A DNA stretch of 39,025 bases. Source: Oscillospiraceae bacterium. Lineage in GTDB: Bacteria > Bacillota > Clostridia > Oscillospirales > Oscillospiraceae. Below are positions 1 to 7,950 of this stretch, piece after piece. Position 1 is the first letter of the stretch. The number at the start of each line of letters is the position of its first letter. The notes beneath the pieces were generated by a model. The model was not told the origin of the DNA, searched no databases, and worked only from the letters and a program-made list of their open reading frames with translations. The DNA lies in assembly GCA_017428565.1 (NCBI GenBank), contig JAFRQP010000100.1:1-39025 (forward strand). The letters are read 5' to 3'. Both the position numbers and the translations under genes were made by a program.

Positions 1-2040
1 GACACCGTCAAGGGCCGTCCCATCACCAATGAGGAGGCCCTGCACATCTGCCAGCGCGCCGAGGAGAACGGCTACGTTCACCAGGTCACCAATATCGACG
101 GCGAGGACAAAATCTTCGGCCTCTGCAACTGCGACTTGGGCGTATGCTTCGCTCTGCGCACCAGCCAGTATTTCAACACGCCCAACCTTTCCGCTTCCGC
201 TTACCGTGCCCACGTGGACAAGGAAAAGTGCGTGGCCTGCGGCAAGTGCGTGGAGGTCTGCCCCGCCGGCGCCGTGAAGCTGGGCCAGAAGCTCTGCACC
301 CAGACCGGCGAGGTCCAGTACCCCAAGCAGGAGCTGCCGCACGGTCTCAAGTGGGGCAAGGACAAGTGGAACCCCAACTACGTCTTCGACAACCGCAAGA
401 ACTGCCACGAGAGCGGCACCGCTCCCTGCAAGACCGCCTGCCCCGCCCACATCGCCATCCAGGGCTACATCAAGCTGGCCAAGGAAGGCCGCTATCTGGA
501 CGCCCTGAAGCTCATCAAGCAGGATAACCCCTTCCCCTCCGTCTGCGGCTACGTCTGCAACCGCCGCTGCGAGGCCGCCTGCACCCGCGGCGCCATGGAC
601 AAGGCGCTCGCCATCGACGAGATCAAGAAGTTCATCGCCGAGCAGGATCTGAAGAGCGAGGAGCGCTACATCCCCGAGCGGCTGTACCGCCGCCCCATCG
701 ACAAGCCCTATCCCGAGAAGGTCGCCGTCATCGGCGCCGGCCCCGCCGGCCTGAGCTGCGCCTACTACCTGGCCCGCATGGGCTATGAGAACGTCACCGT
801 CTTCGACCGCAACCCCGCTCCCGGCGGCATGCTGATCATGGGCATCCCCAGCTATCGCCTGGATCGCTCCGCCCTGAAGGGTGAGATCGAGGTCCTGGAG
901 AAGATGGGCGTGAAGTTCCAGATGAACACCGAGATCGGCAAGGACGTCACCATCCAGCAGCTGCGCGAGCAGGGCTACAAGGGCTTCTACGTGGCCATCG
1001 GCGCCCAGAAGAGCTCCAAGCTCCGCATCCCCGGCGAGGAACTGACGGGCGTGTACGGCGGTGTGGACTTCCTGCGGGAGGTCAACCTGGGCAACAAGCC
1101 CGAGATCGGCAAGAAGTGCGCCGTCATCGGCGGCGGCAATGTGGCCATGGACGTGTGCCGCACCGCCGTGCGTCTGGGCGCGGAGACCTATGTGATCTAC
1201 CGCCGCAGCGAGGACGAGATGCCCGCCGACAAGGAAGAGGTCAAGGAGGCCCGGGAAGAGGGCGTGAAGTTCTGCTTCCTGAACGCTCCCGTGGAGATCC
1301 TGGGCGAGAACGGCAAGGTCACCGGCCTGAAGGTTGAGCTCATGGAGCTGGGCGAGCCCGACGAGAAGGGCCGCCGCGCGCCTGTGGGCACCGGCAAGTT
1401 CGAGACCATCGAGGTGGACTCCGTGCTGGCCGCCGTGGGCCAGGCTATCGACTGGGGCAAGCTGGACATCGGCGAGCTCAAGACCGGCAAGAAGGGCAAC
1501 GCCATCGCCGATCCCGTCACCTACCAGACCGAGCAGAAGGACATCTTCGTGGGCGGCGACGTGTACACCGGCCCCAAGTTCGCCATTGACGCCATCGCCG
1601 CCGGCCGGGAAGGCGCCGAGTCTCTGCACCGCTTCGTGCAGGACGGCCAGAGCCTGACCCGCGGCCGCAACCTCCGCGAGTTCTATGAGCTGAACAAGGA
1701 CAACCTGGCCTTCAGCCTGGATTCCTACGACAAGCCCGCCCGCCAGGAGATCCTGCACGACCCGCTGAAGCTCAAGACCTTCGAGCACGACCGTCTGACC
1801 TTCACCGAGGAGCAGGTCAAGACCGAGGCCAGCCGCTGCCTGGGCTGCGGCGTCAGCGTGGTGGACCGCAACCGCTGCATCGGCTGCGGCCTCTGCACCA
1901 CCAAGTGCATGTTCGACGCCATCCACCTGCAGCGCGACGTGCCCGAGGCGTCCACGATGATCCGCTGCGAGGACAAGGTGCTGCCTCTGCTCAAGCACGC
2001 TGCCAAGCAGGCCATCAAGATCAATCGGAAGGCCAAGTAA
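1..2040 (+). CDS. GltD-like FAD/NAD(P) oxidoreductase with several 4Fe-4S clusters (5' end outside window)
   Basis: The frame is open from base 1, so the true start lies upstream and about 679 residues are visible. Early on there is a ferredoxin motif CVACGKCVEVCPAG (about 229-270). Next comes a helical Fe-S domain like the N-terminus of the glutamate synthase small subunit (CKTACPAHIAIQGYI, then CGYVCNRRCEAAC). An FAD site VAVIGAGPAGLSCAYYLA (from about 721), an NAD(P) site CAVIGGGNVAMDVC (from about 1117) and a C-terminal pair of cysteine clusters (CLGCG and CIGCGLCTTKC, about 1837-1905) follow. The layout is that of cytosolic enzymes moving electrons between NAD(P)H, FAD and ferredoxin-type clusters. 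An extra CNCDLGVC segment precedes the first ferredoxin motif. The substrate cannot be told. The stop overlaps the hypA start, so the two are translationally coupled. Related families include NfnB-like and dihydropyrimidine-dehydrogenase-like proteins. Confidence 0.88.
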   Translation, partial: DTVKGRPITNEEALHICQRAEENGYVHQVTNIDGEDKIFGLCNCDLGVCFALRTSQYFNTPNLSASAYRAHVDKEKCVACGKCVEVCPAGAVKLGQKLCTQTGEVQYPKQELPHGLKWGKDKWNPNYVFDNRKNCHESGTAPCKTACPAHIAIQGYIKLAKEGRYLDALKLIKQDNPFPSVCGYVCNRRCEAACTRGAMDKALAIDEIKKFIAEQDLKSEERYIPERLYRRPIDKPYPEKVAVIGAGPAGLSCAYYLARMGYENVTVFDRNPAPGGMLIMGIPSYRLDRSALKGEIEVLEKMGVKFQMNTEIGKDVTIQQLREQGYKGFYVAIGAQKSSKLRIPGEELTGVYGGVDFLREVNLGNKPEIGKKCAVIGGGNVAMDVCRTAVRLGAETYVIYRRSEDEMPADKEEVKEAREEGVKFCFLNAPVEILGENGKVTGLKVELMELGEPDEKGRRAPVGTGKFETIEVDSVLAAVGQAIDWGKLDIGELKTGKKGNAIADPVTYQTEQKDIFVGGDVYTGPKFAIDAIAAGREGAESLHRFVQDGQSLTRGRNLREFYELNKDNLAFSLDSYDKPARQEILHDPLKLKTFEHDRLTFTEEQVKTEASRCLGCGVSVVDRNRCIGCGLCTTKCMFDAIHLQRDVPEASTMIRCEDKVLPLLKHAAKQAIKINRKAK

Positions 2041-2384
2041 TGCACGAGCTGGGAACCATCTATTACGTCATCGACGCGGTGGAAAAGGTGATGGCGGAGA
2101 ACGAGCTCACCGAGGTCGCCTCCATCACCCTGGAGGTCGGCGAGGTCAGCGGCATCATCCCCGAATATCTGCAGGATTTCTGGAGCTGGGCCCGGGCAAA
2201 GACCAAGTACTTCCAGAACACCGAGCTGAAGGTGGAGAAGCTGGAGGCCGTCACCTACTGCCAGGACTGCGCCAAGACCTACCCCACCATGAAGTACAAA
2301 AAGATCTGCCCCTACTGCGGCAGCGGCAACACCTTCCTTGTCACCGGAAACGAGTACAACATCAAGGAAATCGAGGCCATGTAA
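2040..2384 (+). CDS. hypA: HypA-type nickel metallochaperone / zinc protein
   Basis: This 114-residue protein matches HypA/HybF in length and layout. It has an N-terminal MHE, whose His2 is the nickel ligand in the family, and a C-terminal zinc ribbon with two CxxC pairs, YCQDC and CPYC. Known HypA proteins deliver nickel to [NiFe] hydrogenase or urease. The ATG at 2040 overlaps the TAA of the upstream flavoprotein (TAATG), so translation is coupled. The longer frame starting at 1905 runs through the upstream gene and was not used. No other hyp gene or hydrogenase subunit is in the window, so the pairing with a flavoprotein is notable. The family call is firm; the client enzyme is unknown. 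Confidence 0.9.
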   Translation: MHELGTIYYVIDAVEKVMAENELTEVASITLEVGEVSGIIPEYLQDFWSWARAKTKYFQNTELKVEKLEAVTYCQDCAKTYPTMKYKKICPYCGSGNTFLVTGNEYNIKEIEAM

Positions 2385-2436
2385 ATCGGCTCATCTCTGA
2401 GCAAAAAACATTGCCTTGCGAGTTCTAATCAAAAAA

Positions 2437-2480
2437 ATCCGAACCCTTCTCCCGTTCGGGAGATCGGTTCGGATATTTTG
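2437..2480 (+). terminator. Intrinsic terminator after hypA
   Basis: Outer arms ATCCGAACC (2437-2445) and GGTTCGGAT (2466-2474) enclose a second stem, TCTCCCG/CGGGAGA. A short T-rich tail (ATTTTG) follows. It closes the flavoprotein-hypA unit. Confidence 0.8.
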
Positions 2481-2783
2481 ACATAATCAGCACCCTGTTT
2501 TTCCGGGAGGCGGCGATGGAAGCTTGCACAGTGTTGCTATAGTATTACACGCGGAGCTTATATAGCAGATTGTCAAGCATTTTTTATTATCTTTTTATTA
2601 ATATATAATTTTTTTAATTGACTTTTATTGTTAAATGTTATATTGTGAGTATATGTAGAGCGAGGGTAAGTTGTTTCCCTACATCTCCTTTTTTCAAGCT
2701 TCCACATTTGGAAAACGGATCAATCTGCTCTGCTGCAAAAGATTTCAAGACAAAAGCACTTATACTTGGAAAGGAGAATTTTA
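2481..2783 (+). other. AT-rich intergenic leader
   Basis: This stretch holds no gene that I can support. It is sharply AT-richer than the DNA before 2400. It contains the promoter at 2618-2646 and an untranslated leader of about 130 nt in front of the secreted SH3-like gene. Part of the leader could pair weakly (TGTAG near 2655 with CTACA near 2680). I recognise no riboswitch. Confidence 0.5.
2618..2646 (+). promoter_or_regulatory. Promoter for the SH3-like / lipoprotein pair
   Basis: TTGACT (2618-2623), a 17-base spacer and TATTGT (2641-2646) sit in an AT-rich context. They match a sigma-A promoter. Confidence 0.6.
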
Positions 2784-3149
2784 ATGAAAAGAGTCATGTG
2801 TACGATCCTTATCGTTTTCCTTCTGTTTTCCGCGGTTACTATCTTGGCGTATGCGGATGCCATTGTGGCCGGTACGGTAGTTGGTGGCAATGCTTTGATT
2901 ATCGGAAACTTGGTAAACTTCCGCCAAGGCCCCGCCACGAGCTACGCTTCGAATGGTTTACTTCTTTACGGTGATACCGGTGCTCTCACACACGCATATC
3001 CAAGTTATCCCTATCCCTCCTGGTACCGAATGAGGATTATCAATTCTTCTAACGCCGAACACATTGGGAGTTATGGCTGGGTGAATAGCGCTTTCGTTAC
3101 GGCTACCAATGTCAGCACGCCGTCGTCAATCCCATATCCTGAGGCTTGA
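2784..3149 (+). CDS. Small secreted SH3-like domain protein
   Basis: This is a 121-residue protein with a signal peptide (MKRVMCTILIVFLLFSAV, cleavage likely near AYA-DA). The following domain carries NFRQGPATSYASNGLLLYGD and ends YGWVNSAFV, the pattern of bacterial SH3 domains, which usually bind cell-wall peptides or act as extracellular adaptors. The ATG at 2784 is chosen because AAGGAG (2771-2776) sits seven bases upstream; a TTG at 2766 would bury that site. It lies 32 bases before the large lipoprotein gene on the same strand, so the two probably form an operon. Both are AT-richer than their neighbours. The SH3 call is by motif only. Confidence 0.7.
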   Translation: MKRVMCTILIVFLLFSAVTILAYADAIVAGTVVGGNALIIGNLVNFRQGPATSYASNGLLLYGDTGALTHAYPSYPYPSWYRMRIINSSNAEHIGSYGWVNSAFVTATNVSTPSSIPYPEA

Positions 3150-3181
3150 AACGATAGAAGGCTTTTCTGTGGAGGCTTGAA

Positions 3182-5290
3182 ATGAAAAAGAAGCGCTTCA
3201 TTATATCGTTGACGCTCATGCTTTGCCTTTTGCTTTCCGCCTGCGGCGAAGGCCCCTCCCCTGTCCCTGCCGAAGAGGTTCCCGAAGCGCCCGAAGATCT
3301 TGGCGAATATCAATTCTCACGGGAGCGGCTGCCAGGGAAGATGAGCTTGTCCGTTTCCCAGTACGCTGTGGGCGATACGCTATATCTCTGTGGGATGGAC
3401 AACAGCTCCCGCCCTCTCCTGTATCGTTATGATCAAGGCGAACTCTTTTCTTATCCGGTTCCGGATGATATTTCCTATCTCTACGCCTGCTGCAAAACGG
3501 ATGAAGGTCTCGCGGTTCTGGCCGGAGATTATCCCAGTTATTGGAAAAACGCACAAGGTATAGATGTGGAAAACAGGAAGGATCAGTATGCTTTATATCT
3601 GCTCCTTTATGATAGTTCCGGGCAAGTCGCGATGTCGTCTCCAGTATGCCTGCCAGATTCTAAAGGTGAGACTTATTTCTCTCTCTTATATTCGGACGGC
3701 TTTTACTATCTGATGAATTCAGCCGAACTGCTTCAGCTCAGCGATGACGGGGAGCTCTTGAACAAGCGTACTCTAGAGGGGGGTCTTTTTCACTCCCAAG
3801 CAGTCTCTGAACAGGGTCTGACCATTGCTCTCTACAGCTCCGTTCAGGACGGCGGGGATGAAAAAGCGCATATTGAACGTCTTGTTTCTCCGGAGAAATT
3901 TACCTTTGAGACGCTCTACGCTGACACGGACTACCTACTCGGGGGTATAGGTTTTGACGGCAATGGGAAACAGCTTTTTCTATTGGACGGCTCCTTGTTT
4001 CTTCACTCATCTGGGGATCAAGATGTTCAGGAGGTGTTCAACTTCCGACGTGCCGGCGTCTATGCTGTCCCATATACCGCGATCTTCCCCACAGAGCAAG
4101 GTCTCTTCCTGGCTGGCAGAAACCTGACCGTACTTGACCGTTTGGATTTCGGAGAACCTCCAGAGGTGGAGGAGCTTGTTCTTTGGGCTCCCTATGAAGA
4201 TCCCCTTACACGGAACCTGGTATCCAGCTTCAACGTCTCCAACAACAGGTATCGGATCAGCATTGTGTATGTGGATCCGGATGATGCCTCGTTGCAGGCC
4301 AAAATAGCAGCAGGAGAAGGTCCGGATTTGTTTTTAACGGGCACAAGCAGTATTTTCAATCACTATCAGGGCAACTCAATCTTTGTGGACCTCCTGCCTT
4401 ATCTGGATCAGAGCGCGGTCATCGGACGTGACAGCATGCCGCCTGCGGTTTTAGATGCTATGCTTTTGGACGGAAAGCTGTATTCTCTTCCCGTCACCCT
4501 GGAATTCAATTTCATAGGCTGCCTGAGCCGGGATTTGGCAGACAATAAGATCAGCCTTACGGACGCTTTCTATCTTCCGGAAGTACAGGACGGAAGCACT
4601 CTGCTTTTTCGACCTGATGCGAACCGCAGATATGTATGGAAATTGCTCTGCAGCTTGTATCAGGTCGATCATGTTGATCCTTCTCAGGGCACCTGCGACT
4701 TTGACACGCCGGAATATGCAGACCTGCTGCGCTGCTGCCTGCTGGCGCACGATGATGAGCTGTACCATCCGGAAGATGAAGGAAAACCCTACCTGTTCTC
4801 CCCAAGCTCTTGTCCCGGCCTGCTCAACCTGATTGCCCGTCAGCAAATGTGGGAAGAAGACTTCTCGCTTGCCTACGGGATGGGGACAGGTCTTTCTATT
4901 CCCGTGGCGTTTTCTATATCCCAAATGAGCGACCACAAGGATGCAGCATGGGTGTTTCTGGAATATGTATTCACCCAGGATTTACCCGATGATCCCGGTT
5001 TTATTTTCCCTGCTTCAAATATCGTTTTTAATCGGCTCATTGAGCAAACGGTAACTACGGGACTCTGGTATGCACCAACGAAAACATACATCAGCCCAAG
5101 CGAGTATTCCCTCGGAGTTCTGCAGGAGATGCTCTCTCCTCCCCTTGCATTGATGGATCGCTTCCCGGAATTGACACAAATTATGGACGAGGAGGCAGCC
5201 AAATTCTTTGTGGGAGATTGCACCGCTGAGGAGGCCGCAAGAGCAACACAAGCCCGTGCAGCCATTTTCATGGCGGAGCGCTTCGGCTGA
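3182..5290 (+). CDS. Large lipoprotein: propeller-like N-terminus plus solute-binding-protein-like domain
   Basis: This is a 702-residue lipoprotein: a basic N-terminus, a hydrophobic stretch and lipobox LSAC, with the lipidated Cys at 21. Residues of about 45-325 are rich in short beta-like repeats (YAVGDTLYLCG, GEGLY-type turns) and may form a beta-propeller. From about residue 329 (EELVLWAPYEDPLTRNLV) it resembles family-1 extracellular solute-binding proteins: AKIAAGEGPDLFLTG, then GKLYSLPVTLEFN, and a C-terminal segment like MSDHKDAAWVFLEY. It is much longer than the usual 400-450 residues. No ABC permease or ATPase is in the window, so it may be an orphan sensor or binding protein. GGAGG at 3171-3175 precedes the ATG. 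The substrate is unknown. Confidence 0.75.
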   Translation: MKKKRFIISLTLMLCLLLSACGEGPSPVPAEEVPEAPEDLGEYQFSRERLPGKMSLSVSQYAVGDTLYLCGMDNSSRPLLYRYDQGELFSYPVPDDISYLYACCKTDEGLAVLAGDYPSYWKNAQGIDVENRKDQYALYLLLYDSSGQVAMSSPVCLPDSKGETYFSLLYSDGFYYLMNSAELLQLSDDGELLNKRTLEGGLFHSQAVSEQGLTIALYSSVQDGGDEKAHIERLVSPEKFTFETLYADTDYLLGGIGFDGNGKQLFLLDGSLFLHSSGDQDVQEVFNFRRAGVYAVPYTAIFPTEQGLFLAGRNLTVLDRLDFGEPPEVEELVLWAPYEDPLTRNLVSSFNVSNNRYRISIVYVDPDDASLQAKIAAGEGPDLFLTGTSSIFNHYQGNSIFVDLLPYLDQSAVIGRDSMPPAVLDAMLLDGKLYSLPVTLEFNFIGCLSRDLADNKISLTDAFYLPEVQDGSTLLFRPDANRRYVWKLLCSLYQVDHVDPSQGTCDFDTPEYADLLRCCLLAHDDELYHPEDEGKPYLFSPSSCPGLLNLIARQQMWEEDFSLAYGMGTGLSIPVAFSISQMSDHKDAAWVFLEYVFTQDLPDDPGFIFPASNIVFNRLIEQTVTTGLWYAPTKTYISPSEYSLGVLQEMLSPPLALMDRFPELTQIMDEEAAKFFVGDCTAEEAARATQARAAIFMAERFG

Positions 5291-5330
5291 AATCCCATGC
5301 TTTTTGTGATTATACTATAAATAATCGATC

Positions 5331-5382
5331 AGGGCGTTGTCTCAAAACAACTCATCGGCAGTTGAGAGGCAACGCCCTTTGT
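5331..5382. terminator. Bidirectional terminator between convergent genes
   Basis: AGGGCGTTG (5331-5339) pairs with CAACGCCCT (5370-5378). An inner CTCAA/TTGAG stem adds to it, and T-rich sequence follows. It separates the plus-strand lipoprotein gene from the minus-strand GNAT gene. Confidence 0.75.
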
Positions 5383-5385
5383 TAT

Positions 5386-6003
5386 CTATAATTTTCGAAC
5401 CACACGCCAGATCACGGGATTTTTGAACCCGCAGGCGGTATACAGCGCAAAGGGCATGTCCGGGTTATTCACTCGCCCGGAGACTGTGGCAAATTGCGCC
5501 CGCCCCTGCATCCTCCGCAGCAGCTCGCAGACGAGATAACGGCCAAGGCCCCGGCAGCGGTATGCGGGAGAGACCTGGATCCATTCCAGGACTCCCTCCC
5601 CGATCCGTCCGTCCAGCTCCCCGATGGCGCTGGCGGCGATCTCCCCGCTCCCGGCGTCCTCAACAGCGAGCCAGAGCGCGGGATCGTAAGTCGGGCGCCG
5701 GAGATAGGCCAGCAGCTTCGCCTCGGTCATGCATTTCACTCCGTAGCAGTTGTTGATATGCCGCGCAAAGTCCGCGACGCCGGCGCTCACGAGCCGAAAG
5801 CCAGCCGGCAGCGCCGCCGGCTGAACATGCCGCAGATCGTGCAGCAACTTGAAATAGGGATCGTCGATCCCGGTACAGGAATCCGGGTCAAATGCGTCCT
5901 CCCGCAGGACGGACACACCATCGGGTATTTGAAGCAGTTCTGTCTTCCAAAAGGGCAGAGATGAAGCTCCGCAAGGGTCAGAAAGATATTGTTCCGCGTT
6001 CAT
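5386..6003 (-). CDS. GNAT-family N-acetyltransferase
   Basis: This is a 205-residue protein. The C-terminal half carries the GNAT acetyl-CoA site: beta strand GVLEWIQVSPAYR, then the RCRGLG loop and RYLVCELLRRM helix. The end, PFALYTACGF, is typical of the family. The N-terminal 75 residues match no motif I know. The ATG at 6003 has GGGAG about eight bases upstream. GNAT enzymes transfer an acetyl group from acetyl-CoA to an amine; the acceptor here is unknown. It lies about 210 bases downstream of tRNA-Leu on the same strand, with a possible terminator between them. Confidence 0.85.
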   Translation of the reverse strand: MNAEQYLSDPCGASSLPFWKTELLQIPDGVSVLREDAFDPDSCTGIDDPYFKLLHDLRHVQPAALPAGFRLVSAGVADFARHINNCYGVKCMTEAKLLAYLRRPTYDPALWLAVEDAGSGEIAASAIGELDGRIGEGVLEWIQVSPAYRCRGLGRYLVCELLRRMQGRAQFATVSGRVNNPDMPFALYTACGFKNPVIWRVVRKL

Positions 6004-6095
6004 GACCGATCTCCCATTTTTTCAAAATACAGAACTATTCCGCGTCGCCTCTGTTCCAAGTCGCATTGAACGAGTTCAAACCGTGCCTCAAAATC

Positions 6096-6127
6096 AAATC
6101 GGAACTCCCCCGTGAGACTTCCGATTT
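6096..6127 (-). terminator. Candidate terminator downstream of tRNA-Leu
   Basis: AAATCGGAA (6096-6104) and TTCCGATTT (6119-6127) form a nine-base stem. On the minus strand GATTTTG follows. The T-tail is short and the hairpin lies 89 bases past the tRNA end, so the role is tentative. Confidence 0.45.
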
Positions 6128-6215
6128 GGAGAAGGAAGAAGGAGCCTGTGGATGTGGAGCTTTCCCAGCTTTTCCGATAACCGGGGAAGCGGAACGCAAC
6201 AGGCTTCTTCCGATG

Positions 6216-6301
6216 TGGTGCCGGTGGTGGGACTCGAACCCACACGCCATCGCTGGCAACGGATTTTGAGTCCGCCTCGTCTACCATTCCAACACACCGG
6301 C
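6216..6301 (-). tRNA. tRNA-Leu (anticodon CAA)
   Basis: This is an 86-nt class II tRNA with a seven-base acceptor stem (GCCGGTG/CACCGGC) and an encoded CCA (6216-6218). The T-arm is GGGTTCGAGTCCC, and a long variable arm is present, as in leucine tRNAs. The anticodon loop is CTCAAAA, with anticodon CAA at 6266-6268, which reads UUG. Confidence 0.96.
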
Positions 6302-6312
6302 ATGCGAGAGGT

Positions 6313-6341
6313 ATTGTATAACATGCGCGGGGAAATTTCAA
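6313..6341 (-). promoter_or_regulatory. Promoter of tRNA-Leu
   Basis: On the minus strand, TTGAAA (6336-6341), a 17-base spacer and TACAAT (6313-6318) end about 12 bases before the mature tRNA 5' end. This is a strong sigma-A promoter. Confidence 0.85.
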
Positions 6342-6361
6342 GTAAAAATTCCGGCGCCGAT

Positions 6362-6403
6362 CAAAAGAAGCTCCGGAAAGACAAAGATCCGTCCTTCCGG
6401 AGC
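6362..6403 (-). terminator. Terminator of the MATE gene
   Basis: On the minus strand GCTCCGGAA and TTCCGGAGC form a nine-base stem (6370-6378 with 6395-6403), followed by TTCTTTT. It starts seven bases after the MATE stop. Confidence 0.85.
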
Positions 6404-6409
6404 AAAAAG

Positions 6410-7801
6410 TCATTCGCTTTCCTTCGGCAGCTTCCGCTTCCAGCGGCCCAGCTTGAAGAGAACGATGGTGATGCACATGCCCAAAAGCCAGTTGACCAGC
6501 AGAGAGAGGAATACCATCTTCTCCTGGGAAAGGAGCGTCGCTCCCCTGTTCTTCATCCAGGCCACCAGCGCGTAGGCCAGGGGCAAACGAAGGACCACCG
6601 CCGTACACAGGCCGATCCACATGGGGGTCAGCGTGTCCCCCGCGCCGCGCATCACGCCCTGAAGCACCTGGGTAACCGACATGGCGATATAACCCGCCGC
6701 CAGGATGAACATCATCTGCATGGACAGGTCGATCAGCGCCTGCTCCGGCGTGAAGAGACGCATCAGCATGGGCCCTGCCAGCAGCACGGCGGGGGTCAGC
6801 ACCAGGGAGGTGCCGACGGACATCAGCAGACCCTGGCGGGTGCCGTCTTTCAGCCGGTCCAGCCGCCGGGCGCCGATATTCTGCCCGGCGAAGGTACTCA
6901 TGGCCTGGCCAAAGCTGAAGTTCGGCAGCATGGCGTAGCCGTCGACCCGCATGACCATCACGTTGCAGGCCACAAACATCTCATCGTCAAAGCTGTTGAT
7001 GAGCCGCTGCACCACCAGCATGGCGCAGGAAAAGATCGCCTGGGTAAGGCCGGAGGGCACGCCAAGGCTGATGACGCGGCCGATGTGGACCTTCGAGAGA
7101 CGCAGATCGCTCCAGTGCAGACGGAAAACCTGCTTGAGCGAGAGGATCTTGCGCAGGCAGAGCACCGCGGAGATCATCTGGGCGATGACCGTCGCAAGCG
7201 CCACGCCCGCTACGCCCATCTTCTCCACAAAAGCCAGATCCAGCACGATGTTCATCGAGGCCGTGATCATCAAATACAGCAGCGCGGAAAAAGAATCGCC
7301 CAGGCCCCGCAGGATGCCGGCGAAGATATTGTAGAAGAAAAATCCGGCGATGCCGTAGAAGAAGATATTGAGATAGGCGCGGCAGCCCTCGTACATGCTG
7401 TCCAGGGTGCCCACCGCCCGCAGGAGCGGCCCGGTGATCAGCGGACCGACCAGCATGATGAAGCCGGTGGCGATGGCCGCCATCGTGATGCAGTTGCCCA
7501 CGGTTCTGGCAAGGGCCTCGCTGTTCCGGGCGCCAAAATGCTGCGCCACCAGGATGCCCGCGCCGGTGGCAAGGCCCACGAAGAGCGCCAGCAGCAGATT
7601 CAGCACCGGAGATGCGTTGCCCACCGAGGCCAGGGCTGTATAGCCCCACTTGCTGTTGCCAACCACCACCGCGTCCACGGTATTATAGAGCTGCTGGGCA
7701 AAATTGCCGATCAGCAGTGGAAAAGCAAACTCCGCGATCCGCTTCCAGGGTGGACCCTGGCTCATGTCCCGCGGAGAAAAGAGCTCCCGAAACTTTGACA
7801 T
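6410..7801 (-). CDS. MATE-family multidrug/metabolite efflux transporter
   Basis: This 463-residue integral membrane protein has about twelve hydrophobic segments. It has the MATE signature near its N-terminus (PLLIGNFAQQLYNTVDAVVVG), repeated in the second half (SLGVPSGLTQAIFSC). MATE proteins export cationic drugs, dyes or metabolites using a Na+ or H+ gradient. The ATG at 7801 is chosen because AAAGGAAAG lies upstream and because a longer frame would begin inside the promoter -35 element. It has its own promoter (7836-7864) and terminator, so it is monocistronic. The substrate cannot be inferred. Confidence 0.92.
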   Translation of the reverse strand: MSKFRELFSPRDMSQGPPWKRIAEFAFPLLIGNFAQQLYNTVDAVVVGNSKWGYTALASVGNASPVLNLLLALFVGLATGAGILVAQHFGARNSEALARTVGNCITMAAIATGFIMLVGPLITGPLLRAVGTLDSMYEGCRAYLNIFFYGIAGFFFYNIFAGILRGLGDSFSALLYLMITASMNIVLDLAFVEKMGVAGVALATVIAQMISAVLCLRKILSLKQVFRLHWSDLRLSKVHIGRVISLGVPSGLTQAIFSCAMLVVQRLINSFDDEMFVACNVMVMRVDGYAMLPNFSFGQAMSTFAGQNIGARRLDRLKDGTRQGLLMSVGTSLVLTPAVLLAGPMLMRLFTPEQALIDLSMQMMFILAAGYIAMSVTQVLQGVMRGAGDTLTPMWIGLCTAVVLRLPLAYALVAWMKNRGATLLSQEKMVFLSLLVNWLLGMCITIVLFKLGRWKRKLPKESE

Positions 7802-7835
7802 GCCCGCGCTTTCCTTTCTGTTTCTCCAGGAGACA

Positions 7836-7864
7836 AACATAGCAGAAAACGCGCAAATTTTCAA
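7836..7864 (-). promoter_or_regulatory. Promoter of the MATE gene
   Basis: On the minus strand, TTGAAA (7859-7864), a 17-base spacer and TATGTT (7836-7841). Its position rules out the longer MATE reading frame. Confidence 0.75.
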
Positions 7865-7914
7865 GTGCGGCAGAGGATTATTGTTTCAATAGAACCTTTC
7901 TCTGTCCCCGCGAG

Positions 7915-7939
7915 AAAACCCCCGGGCAGTGCCCGGGGG
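7915..7939 (-). terminator. Terminator of the cotJ operon
   Basis: CCCCCGGGCA pairs with TGCCCGGGGG (7919-7939), followed on the minus strand by TTTT (7915-7918). Confidence 0.88.
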
Positions 7940-7950
7940 AGCTTTCCGCT

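Noticed and set aside
3141-3182. Direct repeat GAGGCTTGAAA (3141-3151 and 3172-3182) as a recombination scar
   Set aside because: Eleven bases is short, and each copy is explained: one is the end of the SH3-like gene and the other holds the ribosome binding site of the lipoprotein gene.
6066-6079. Palindrome TTGAACGAGTTCAA upstream of the GNAT gene at 5386-6003 as an operator
   Set aside because: No promoter is recognisable beside it and the dyad is short, so it is not listed as a feature.
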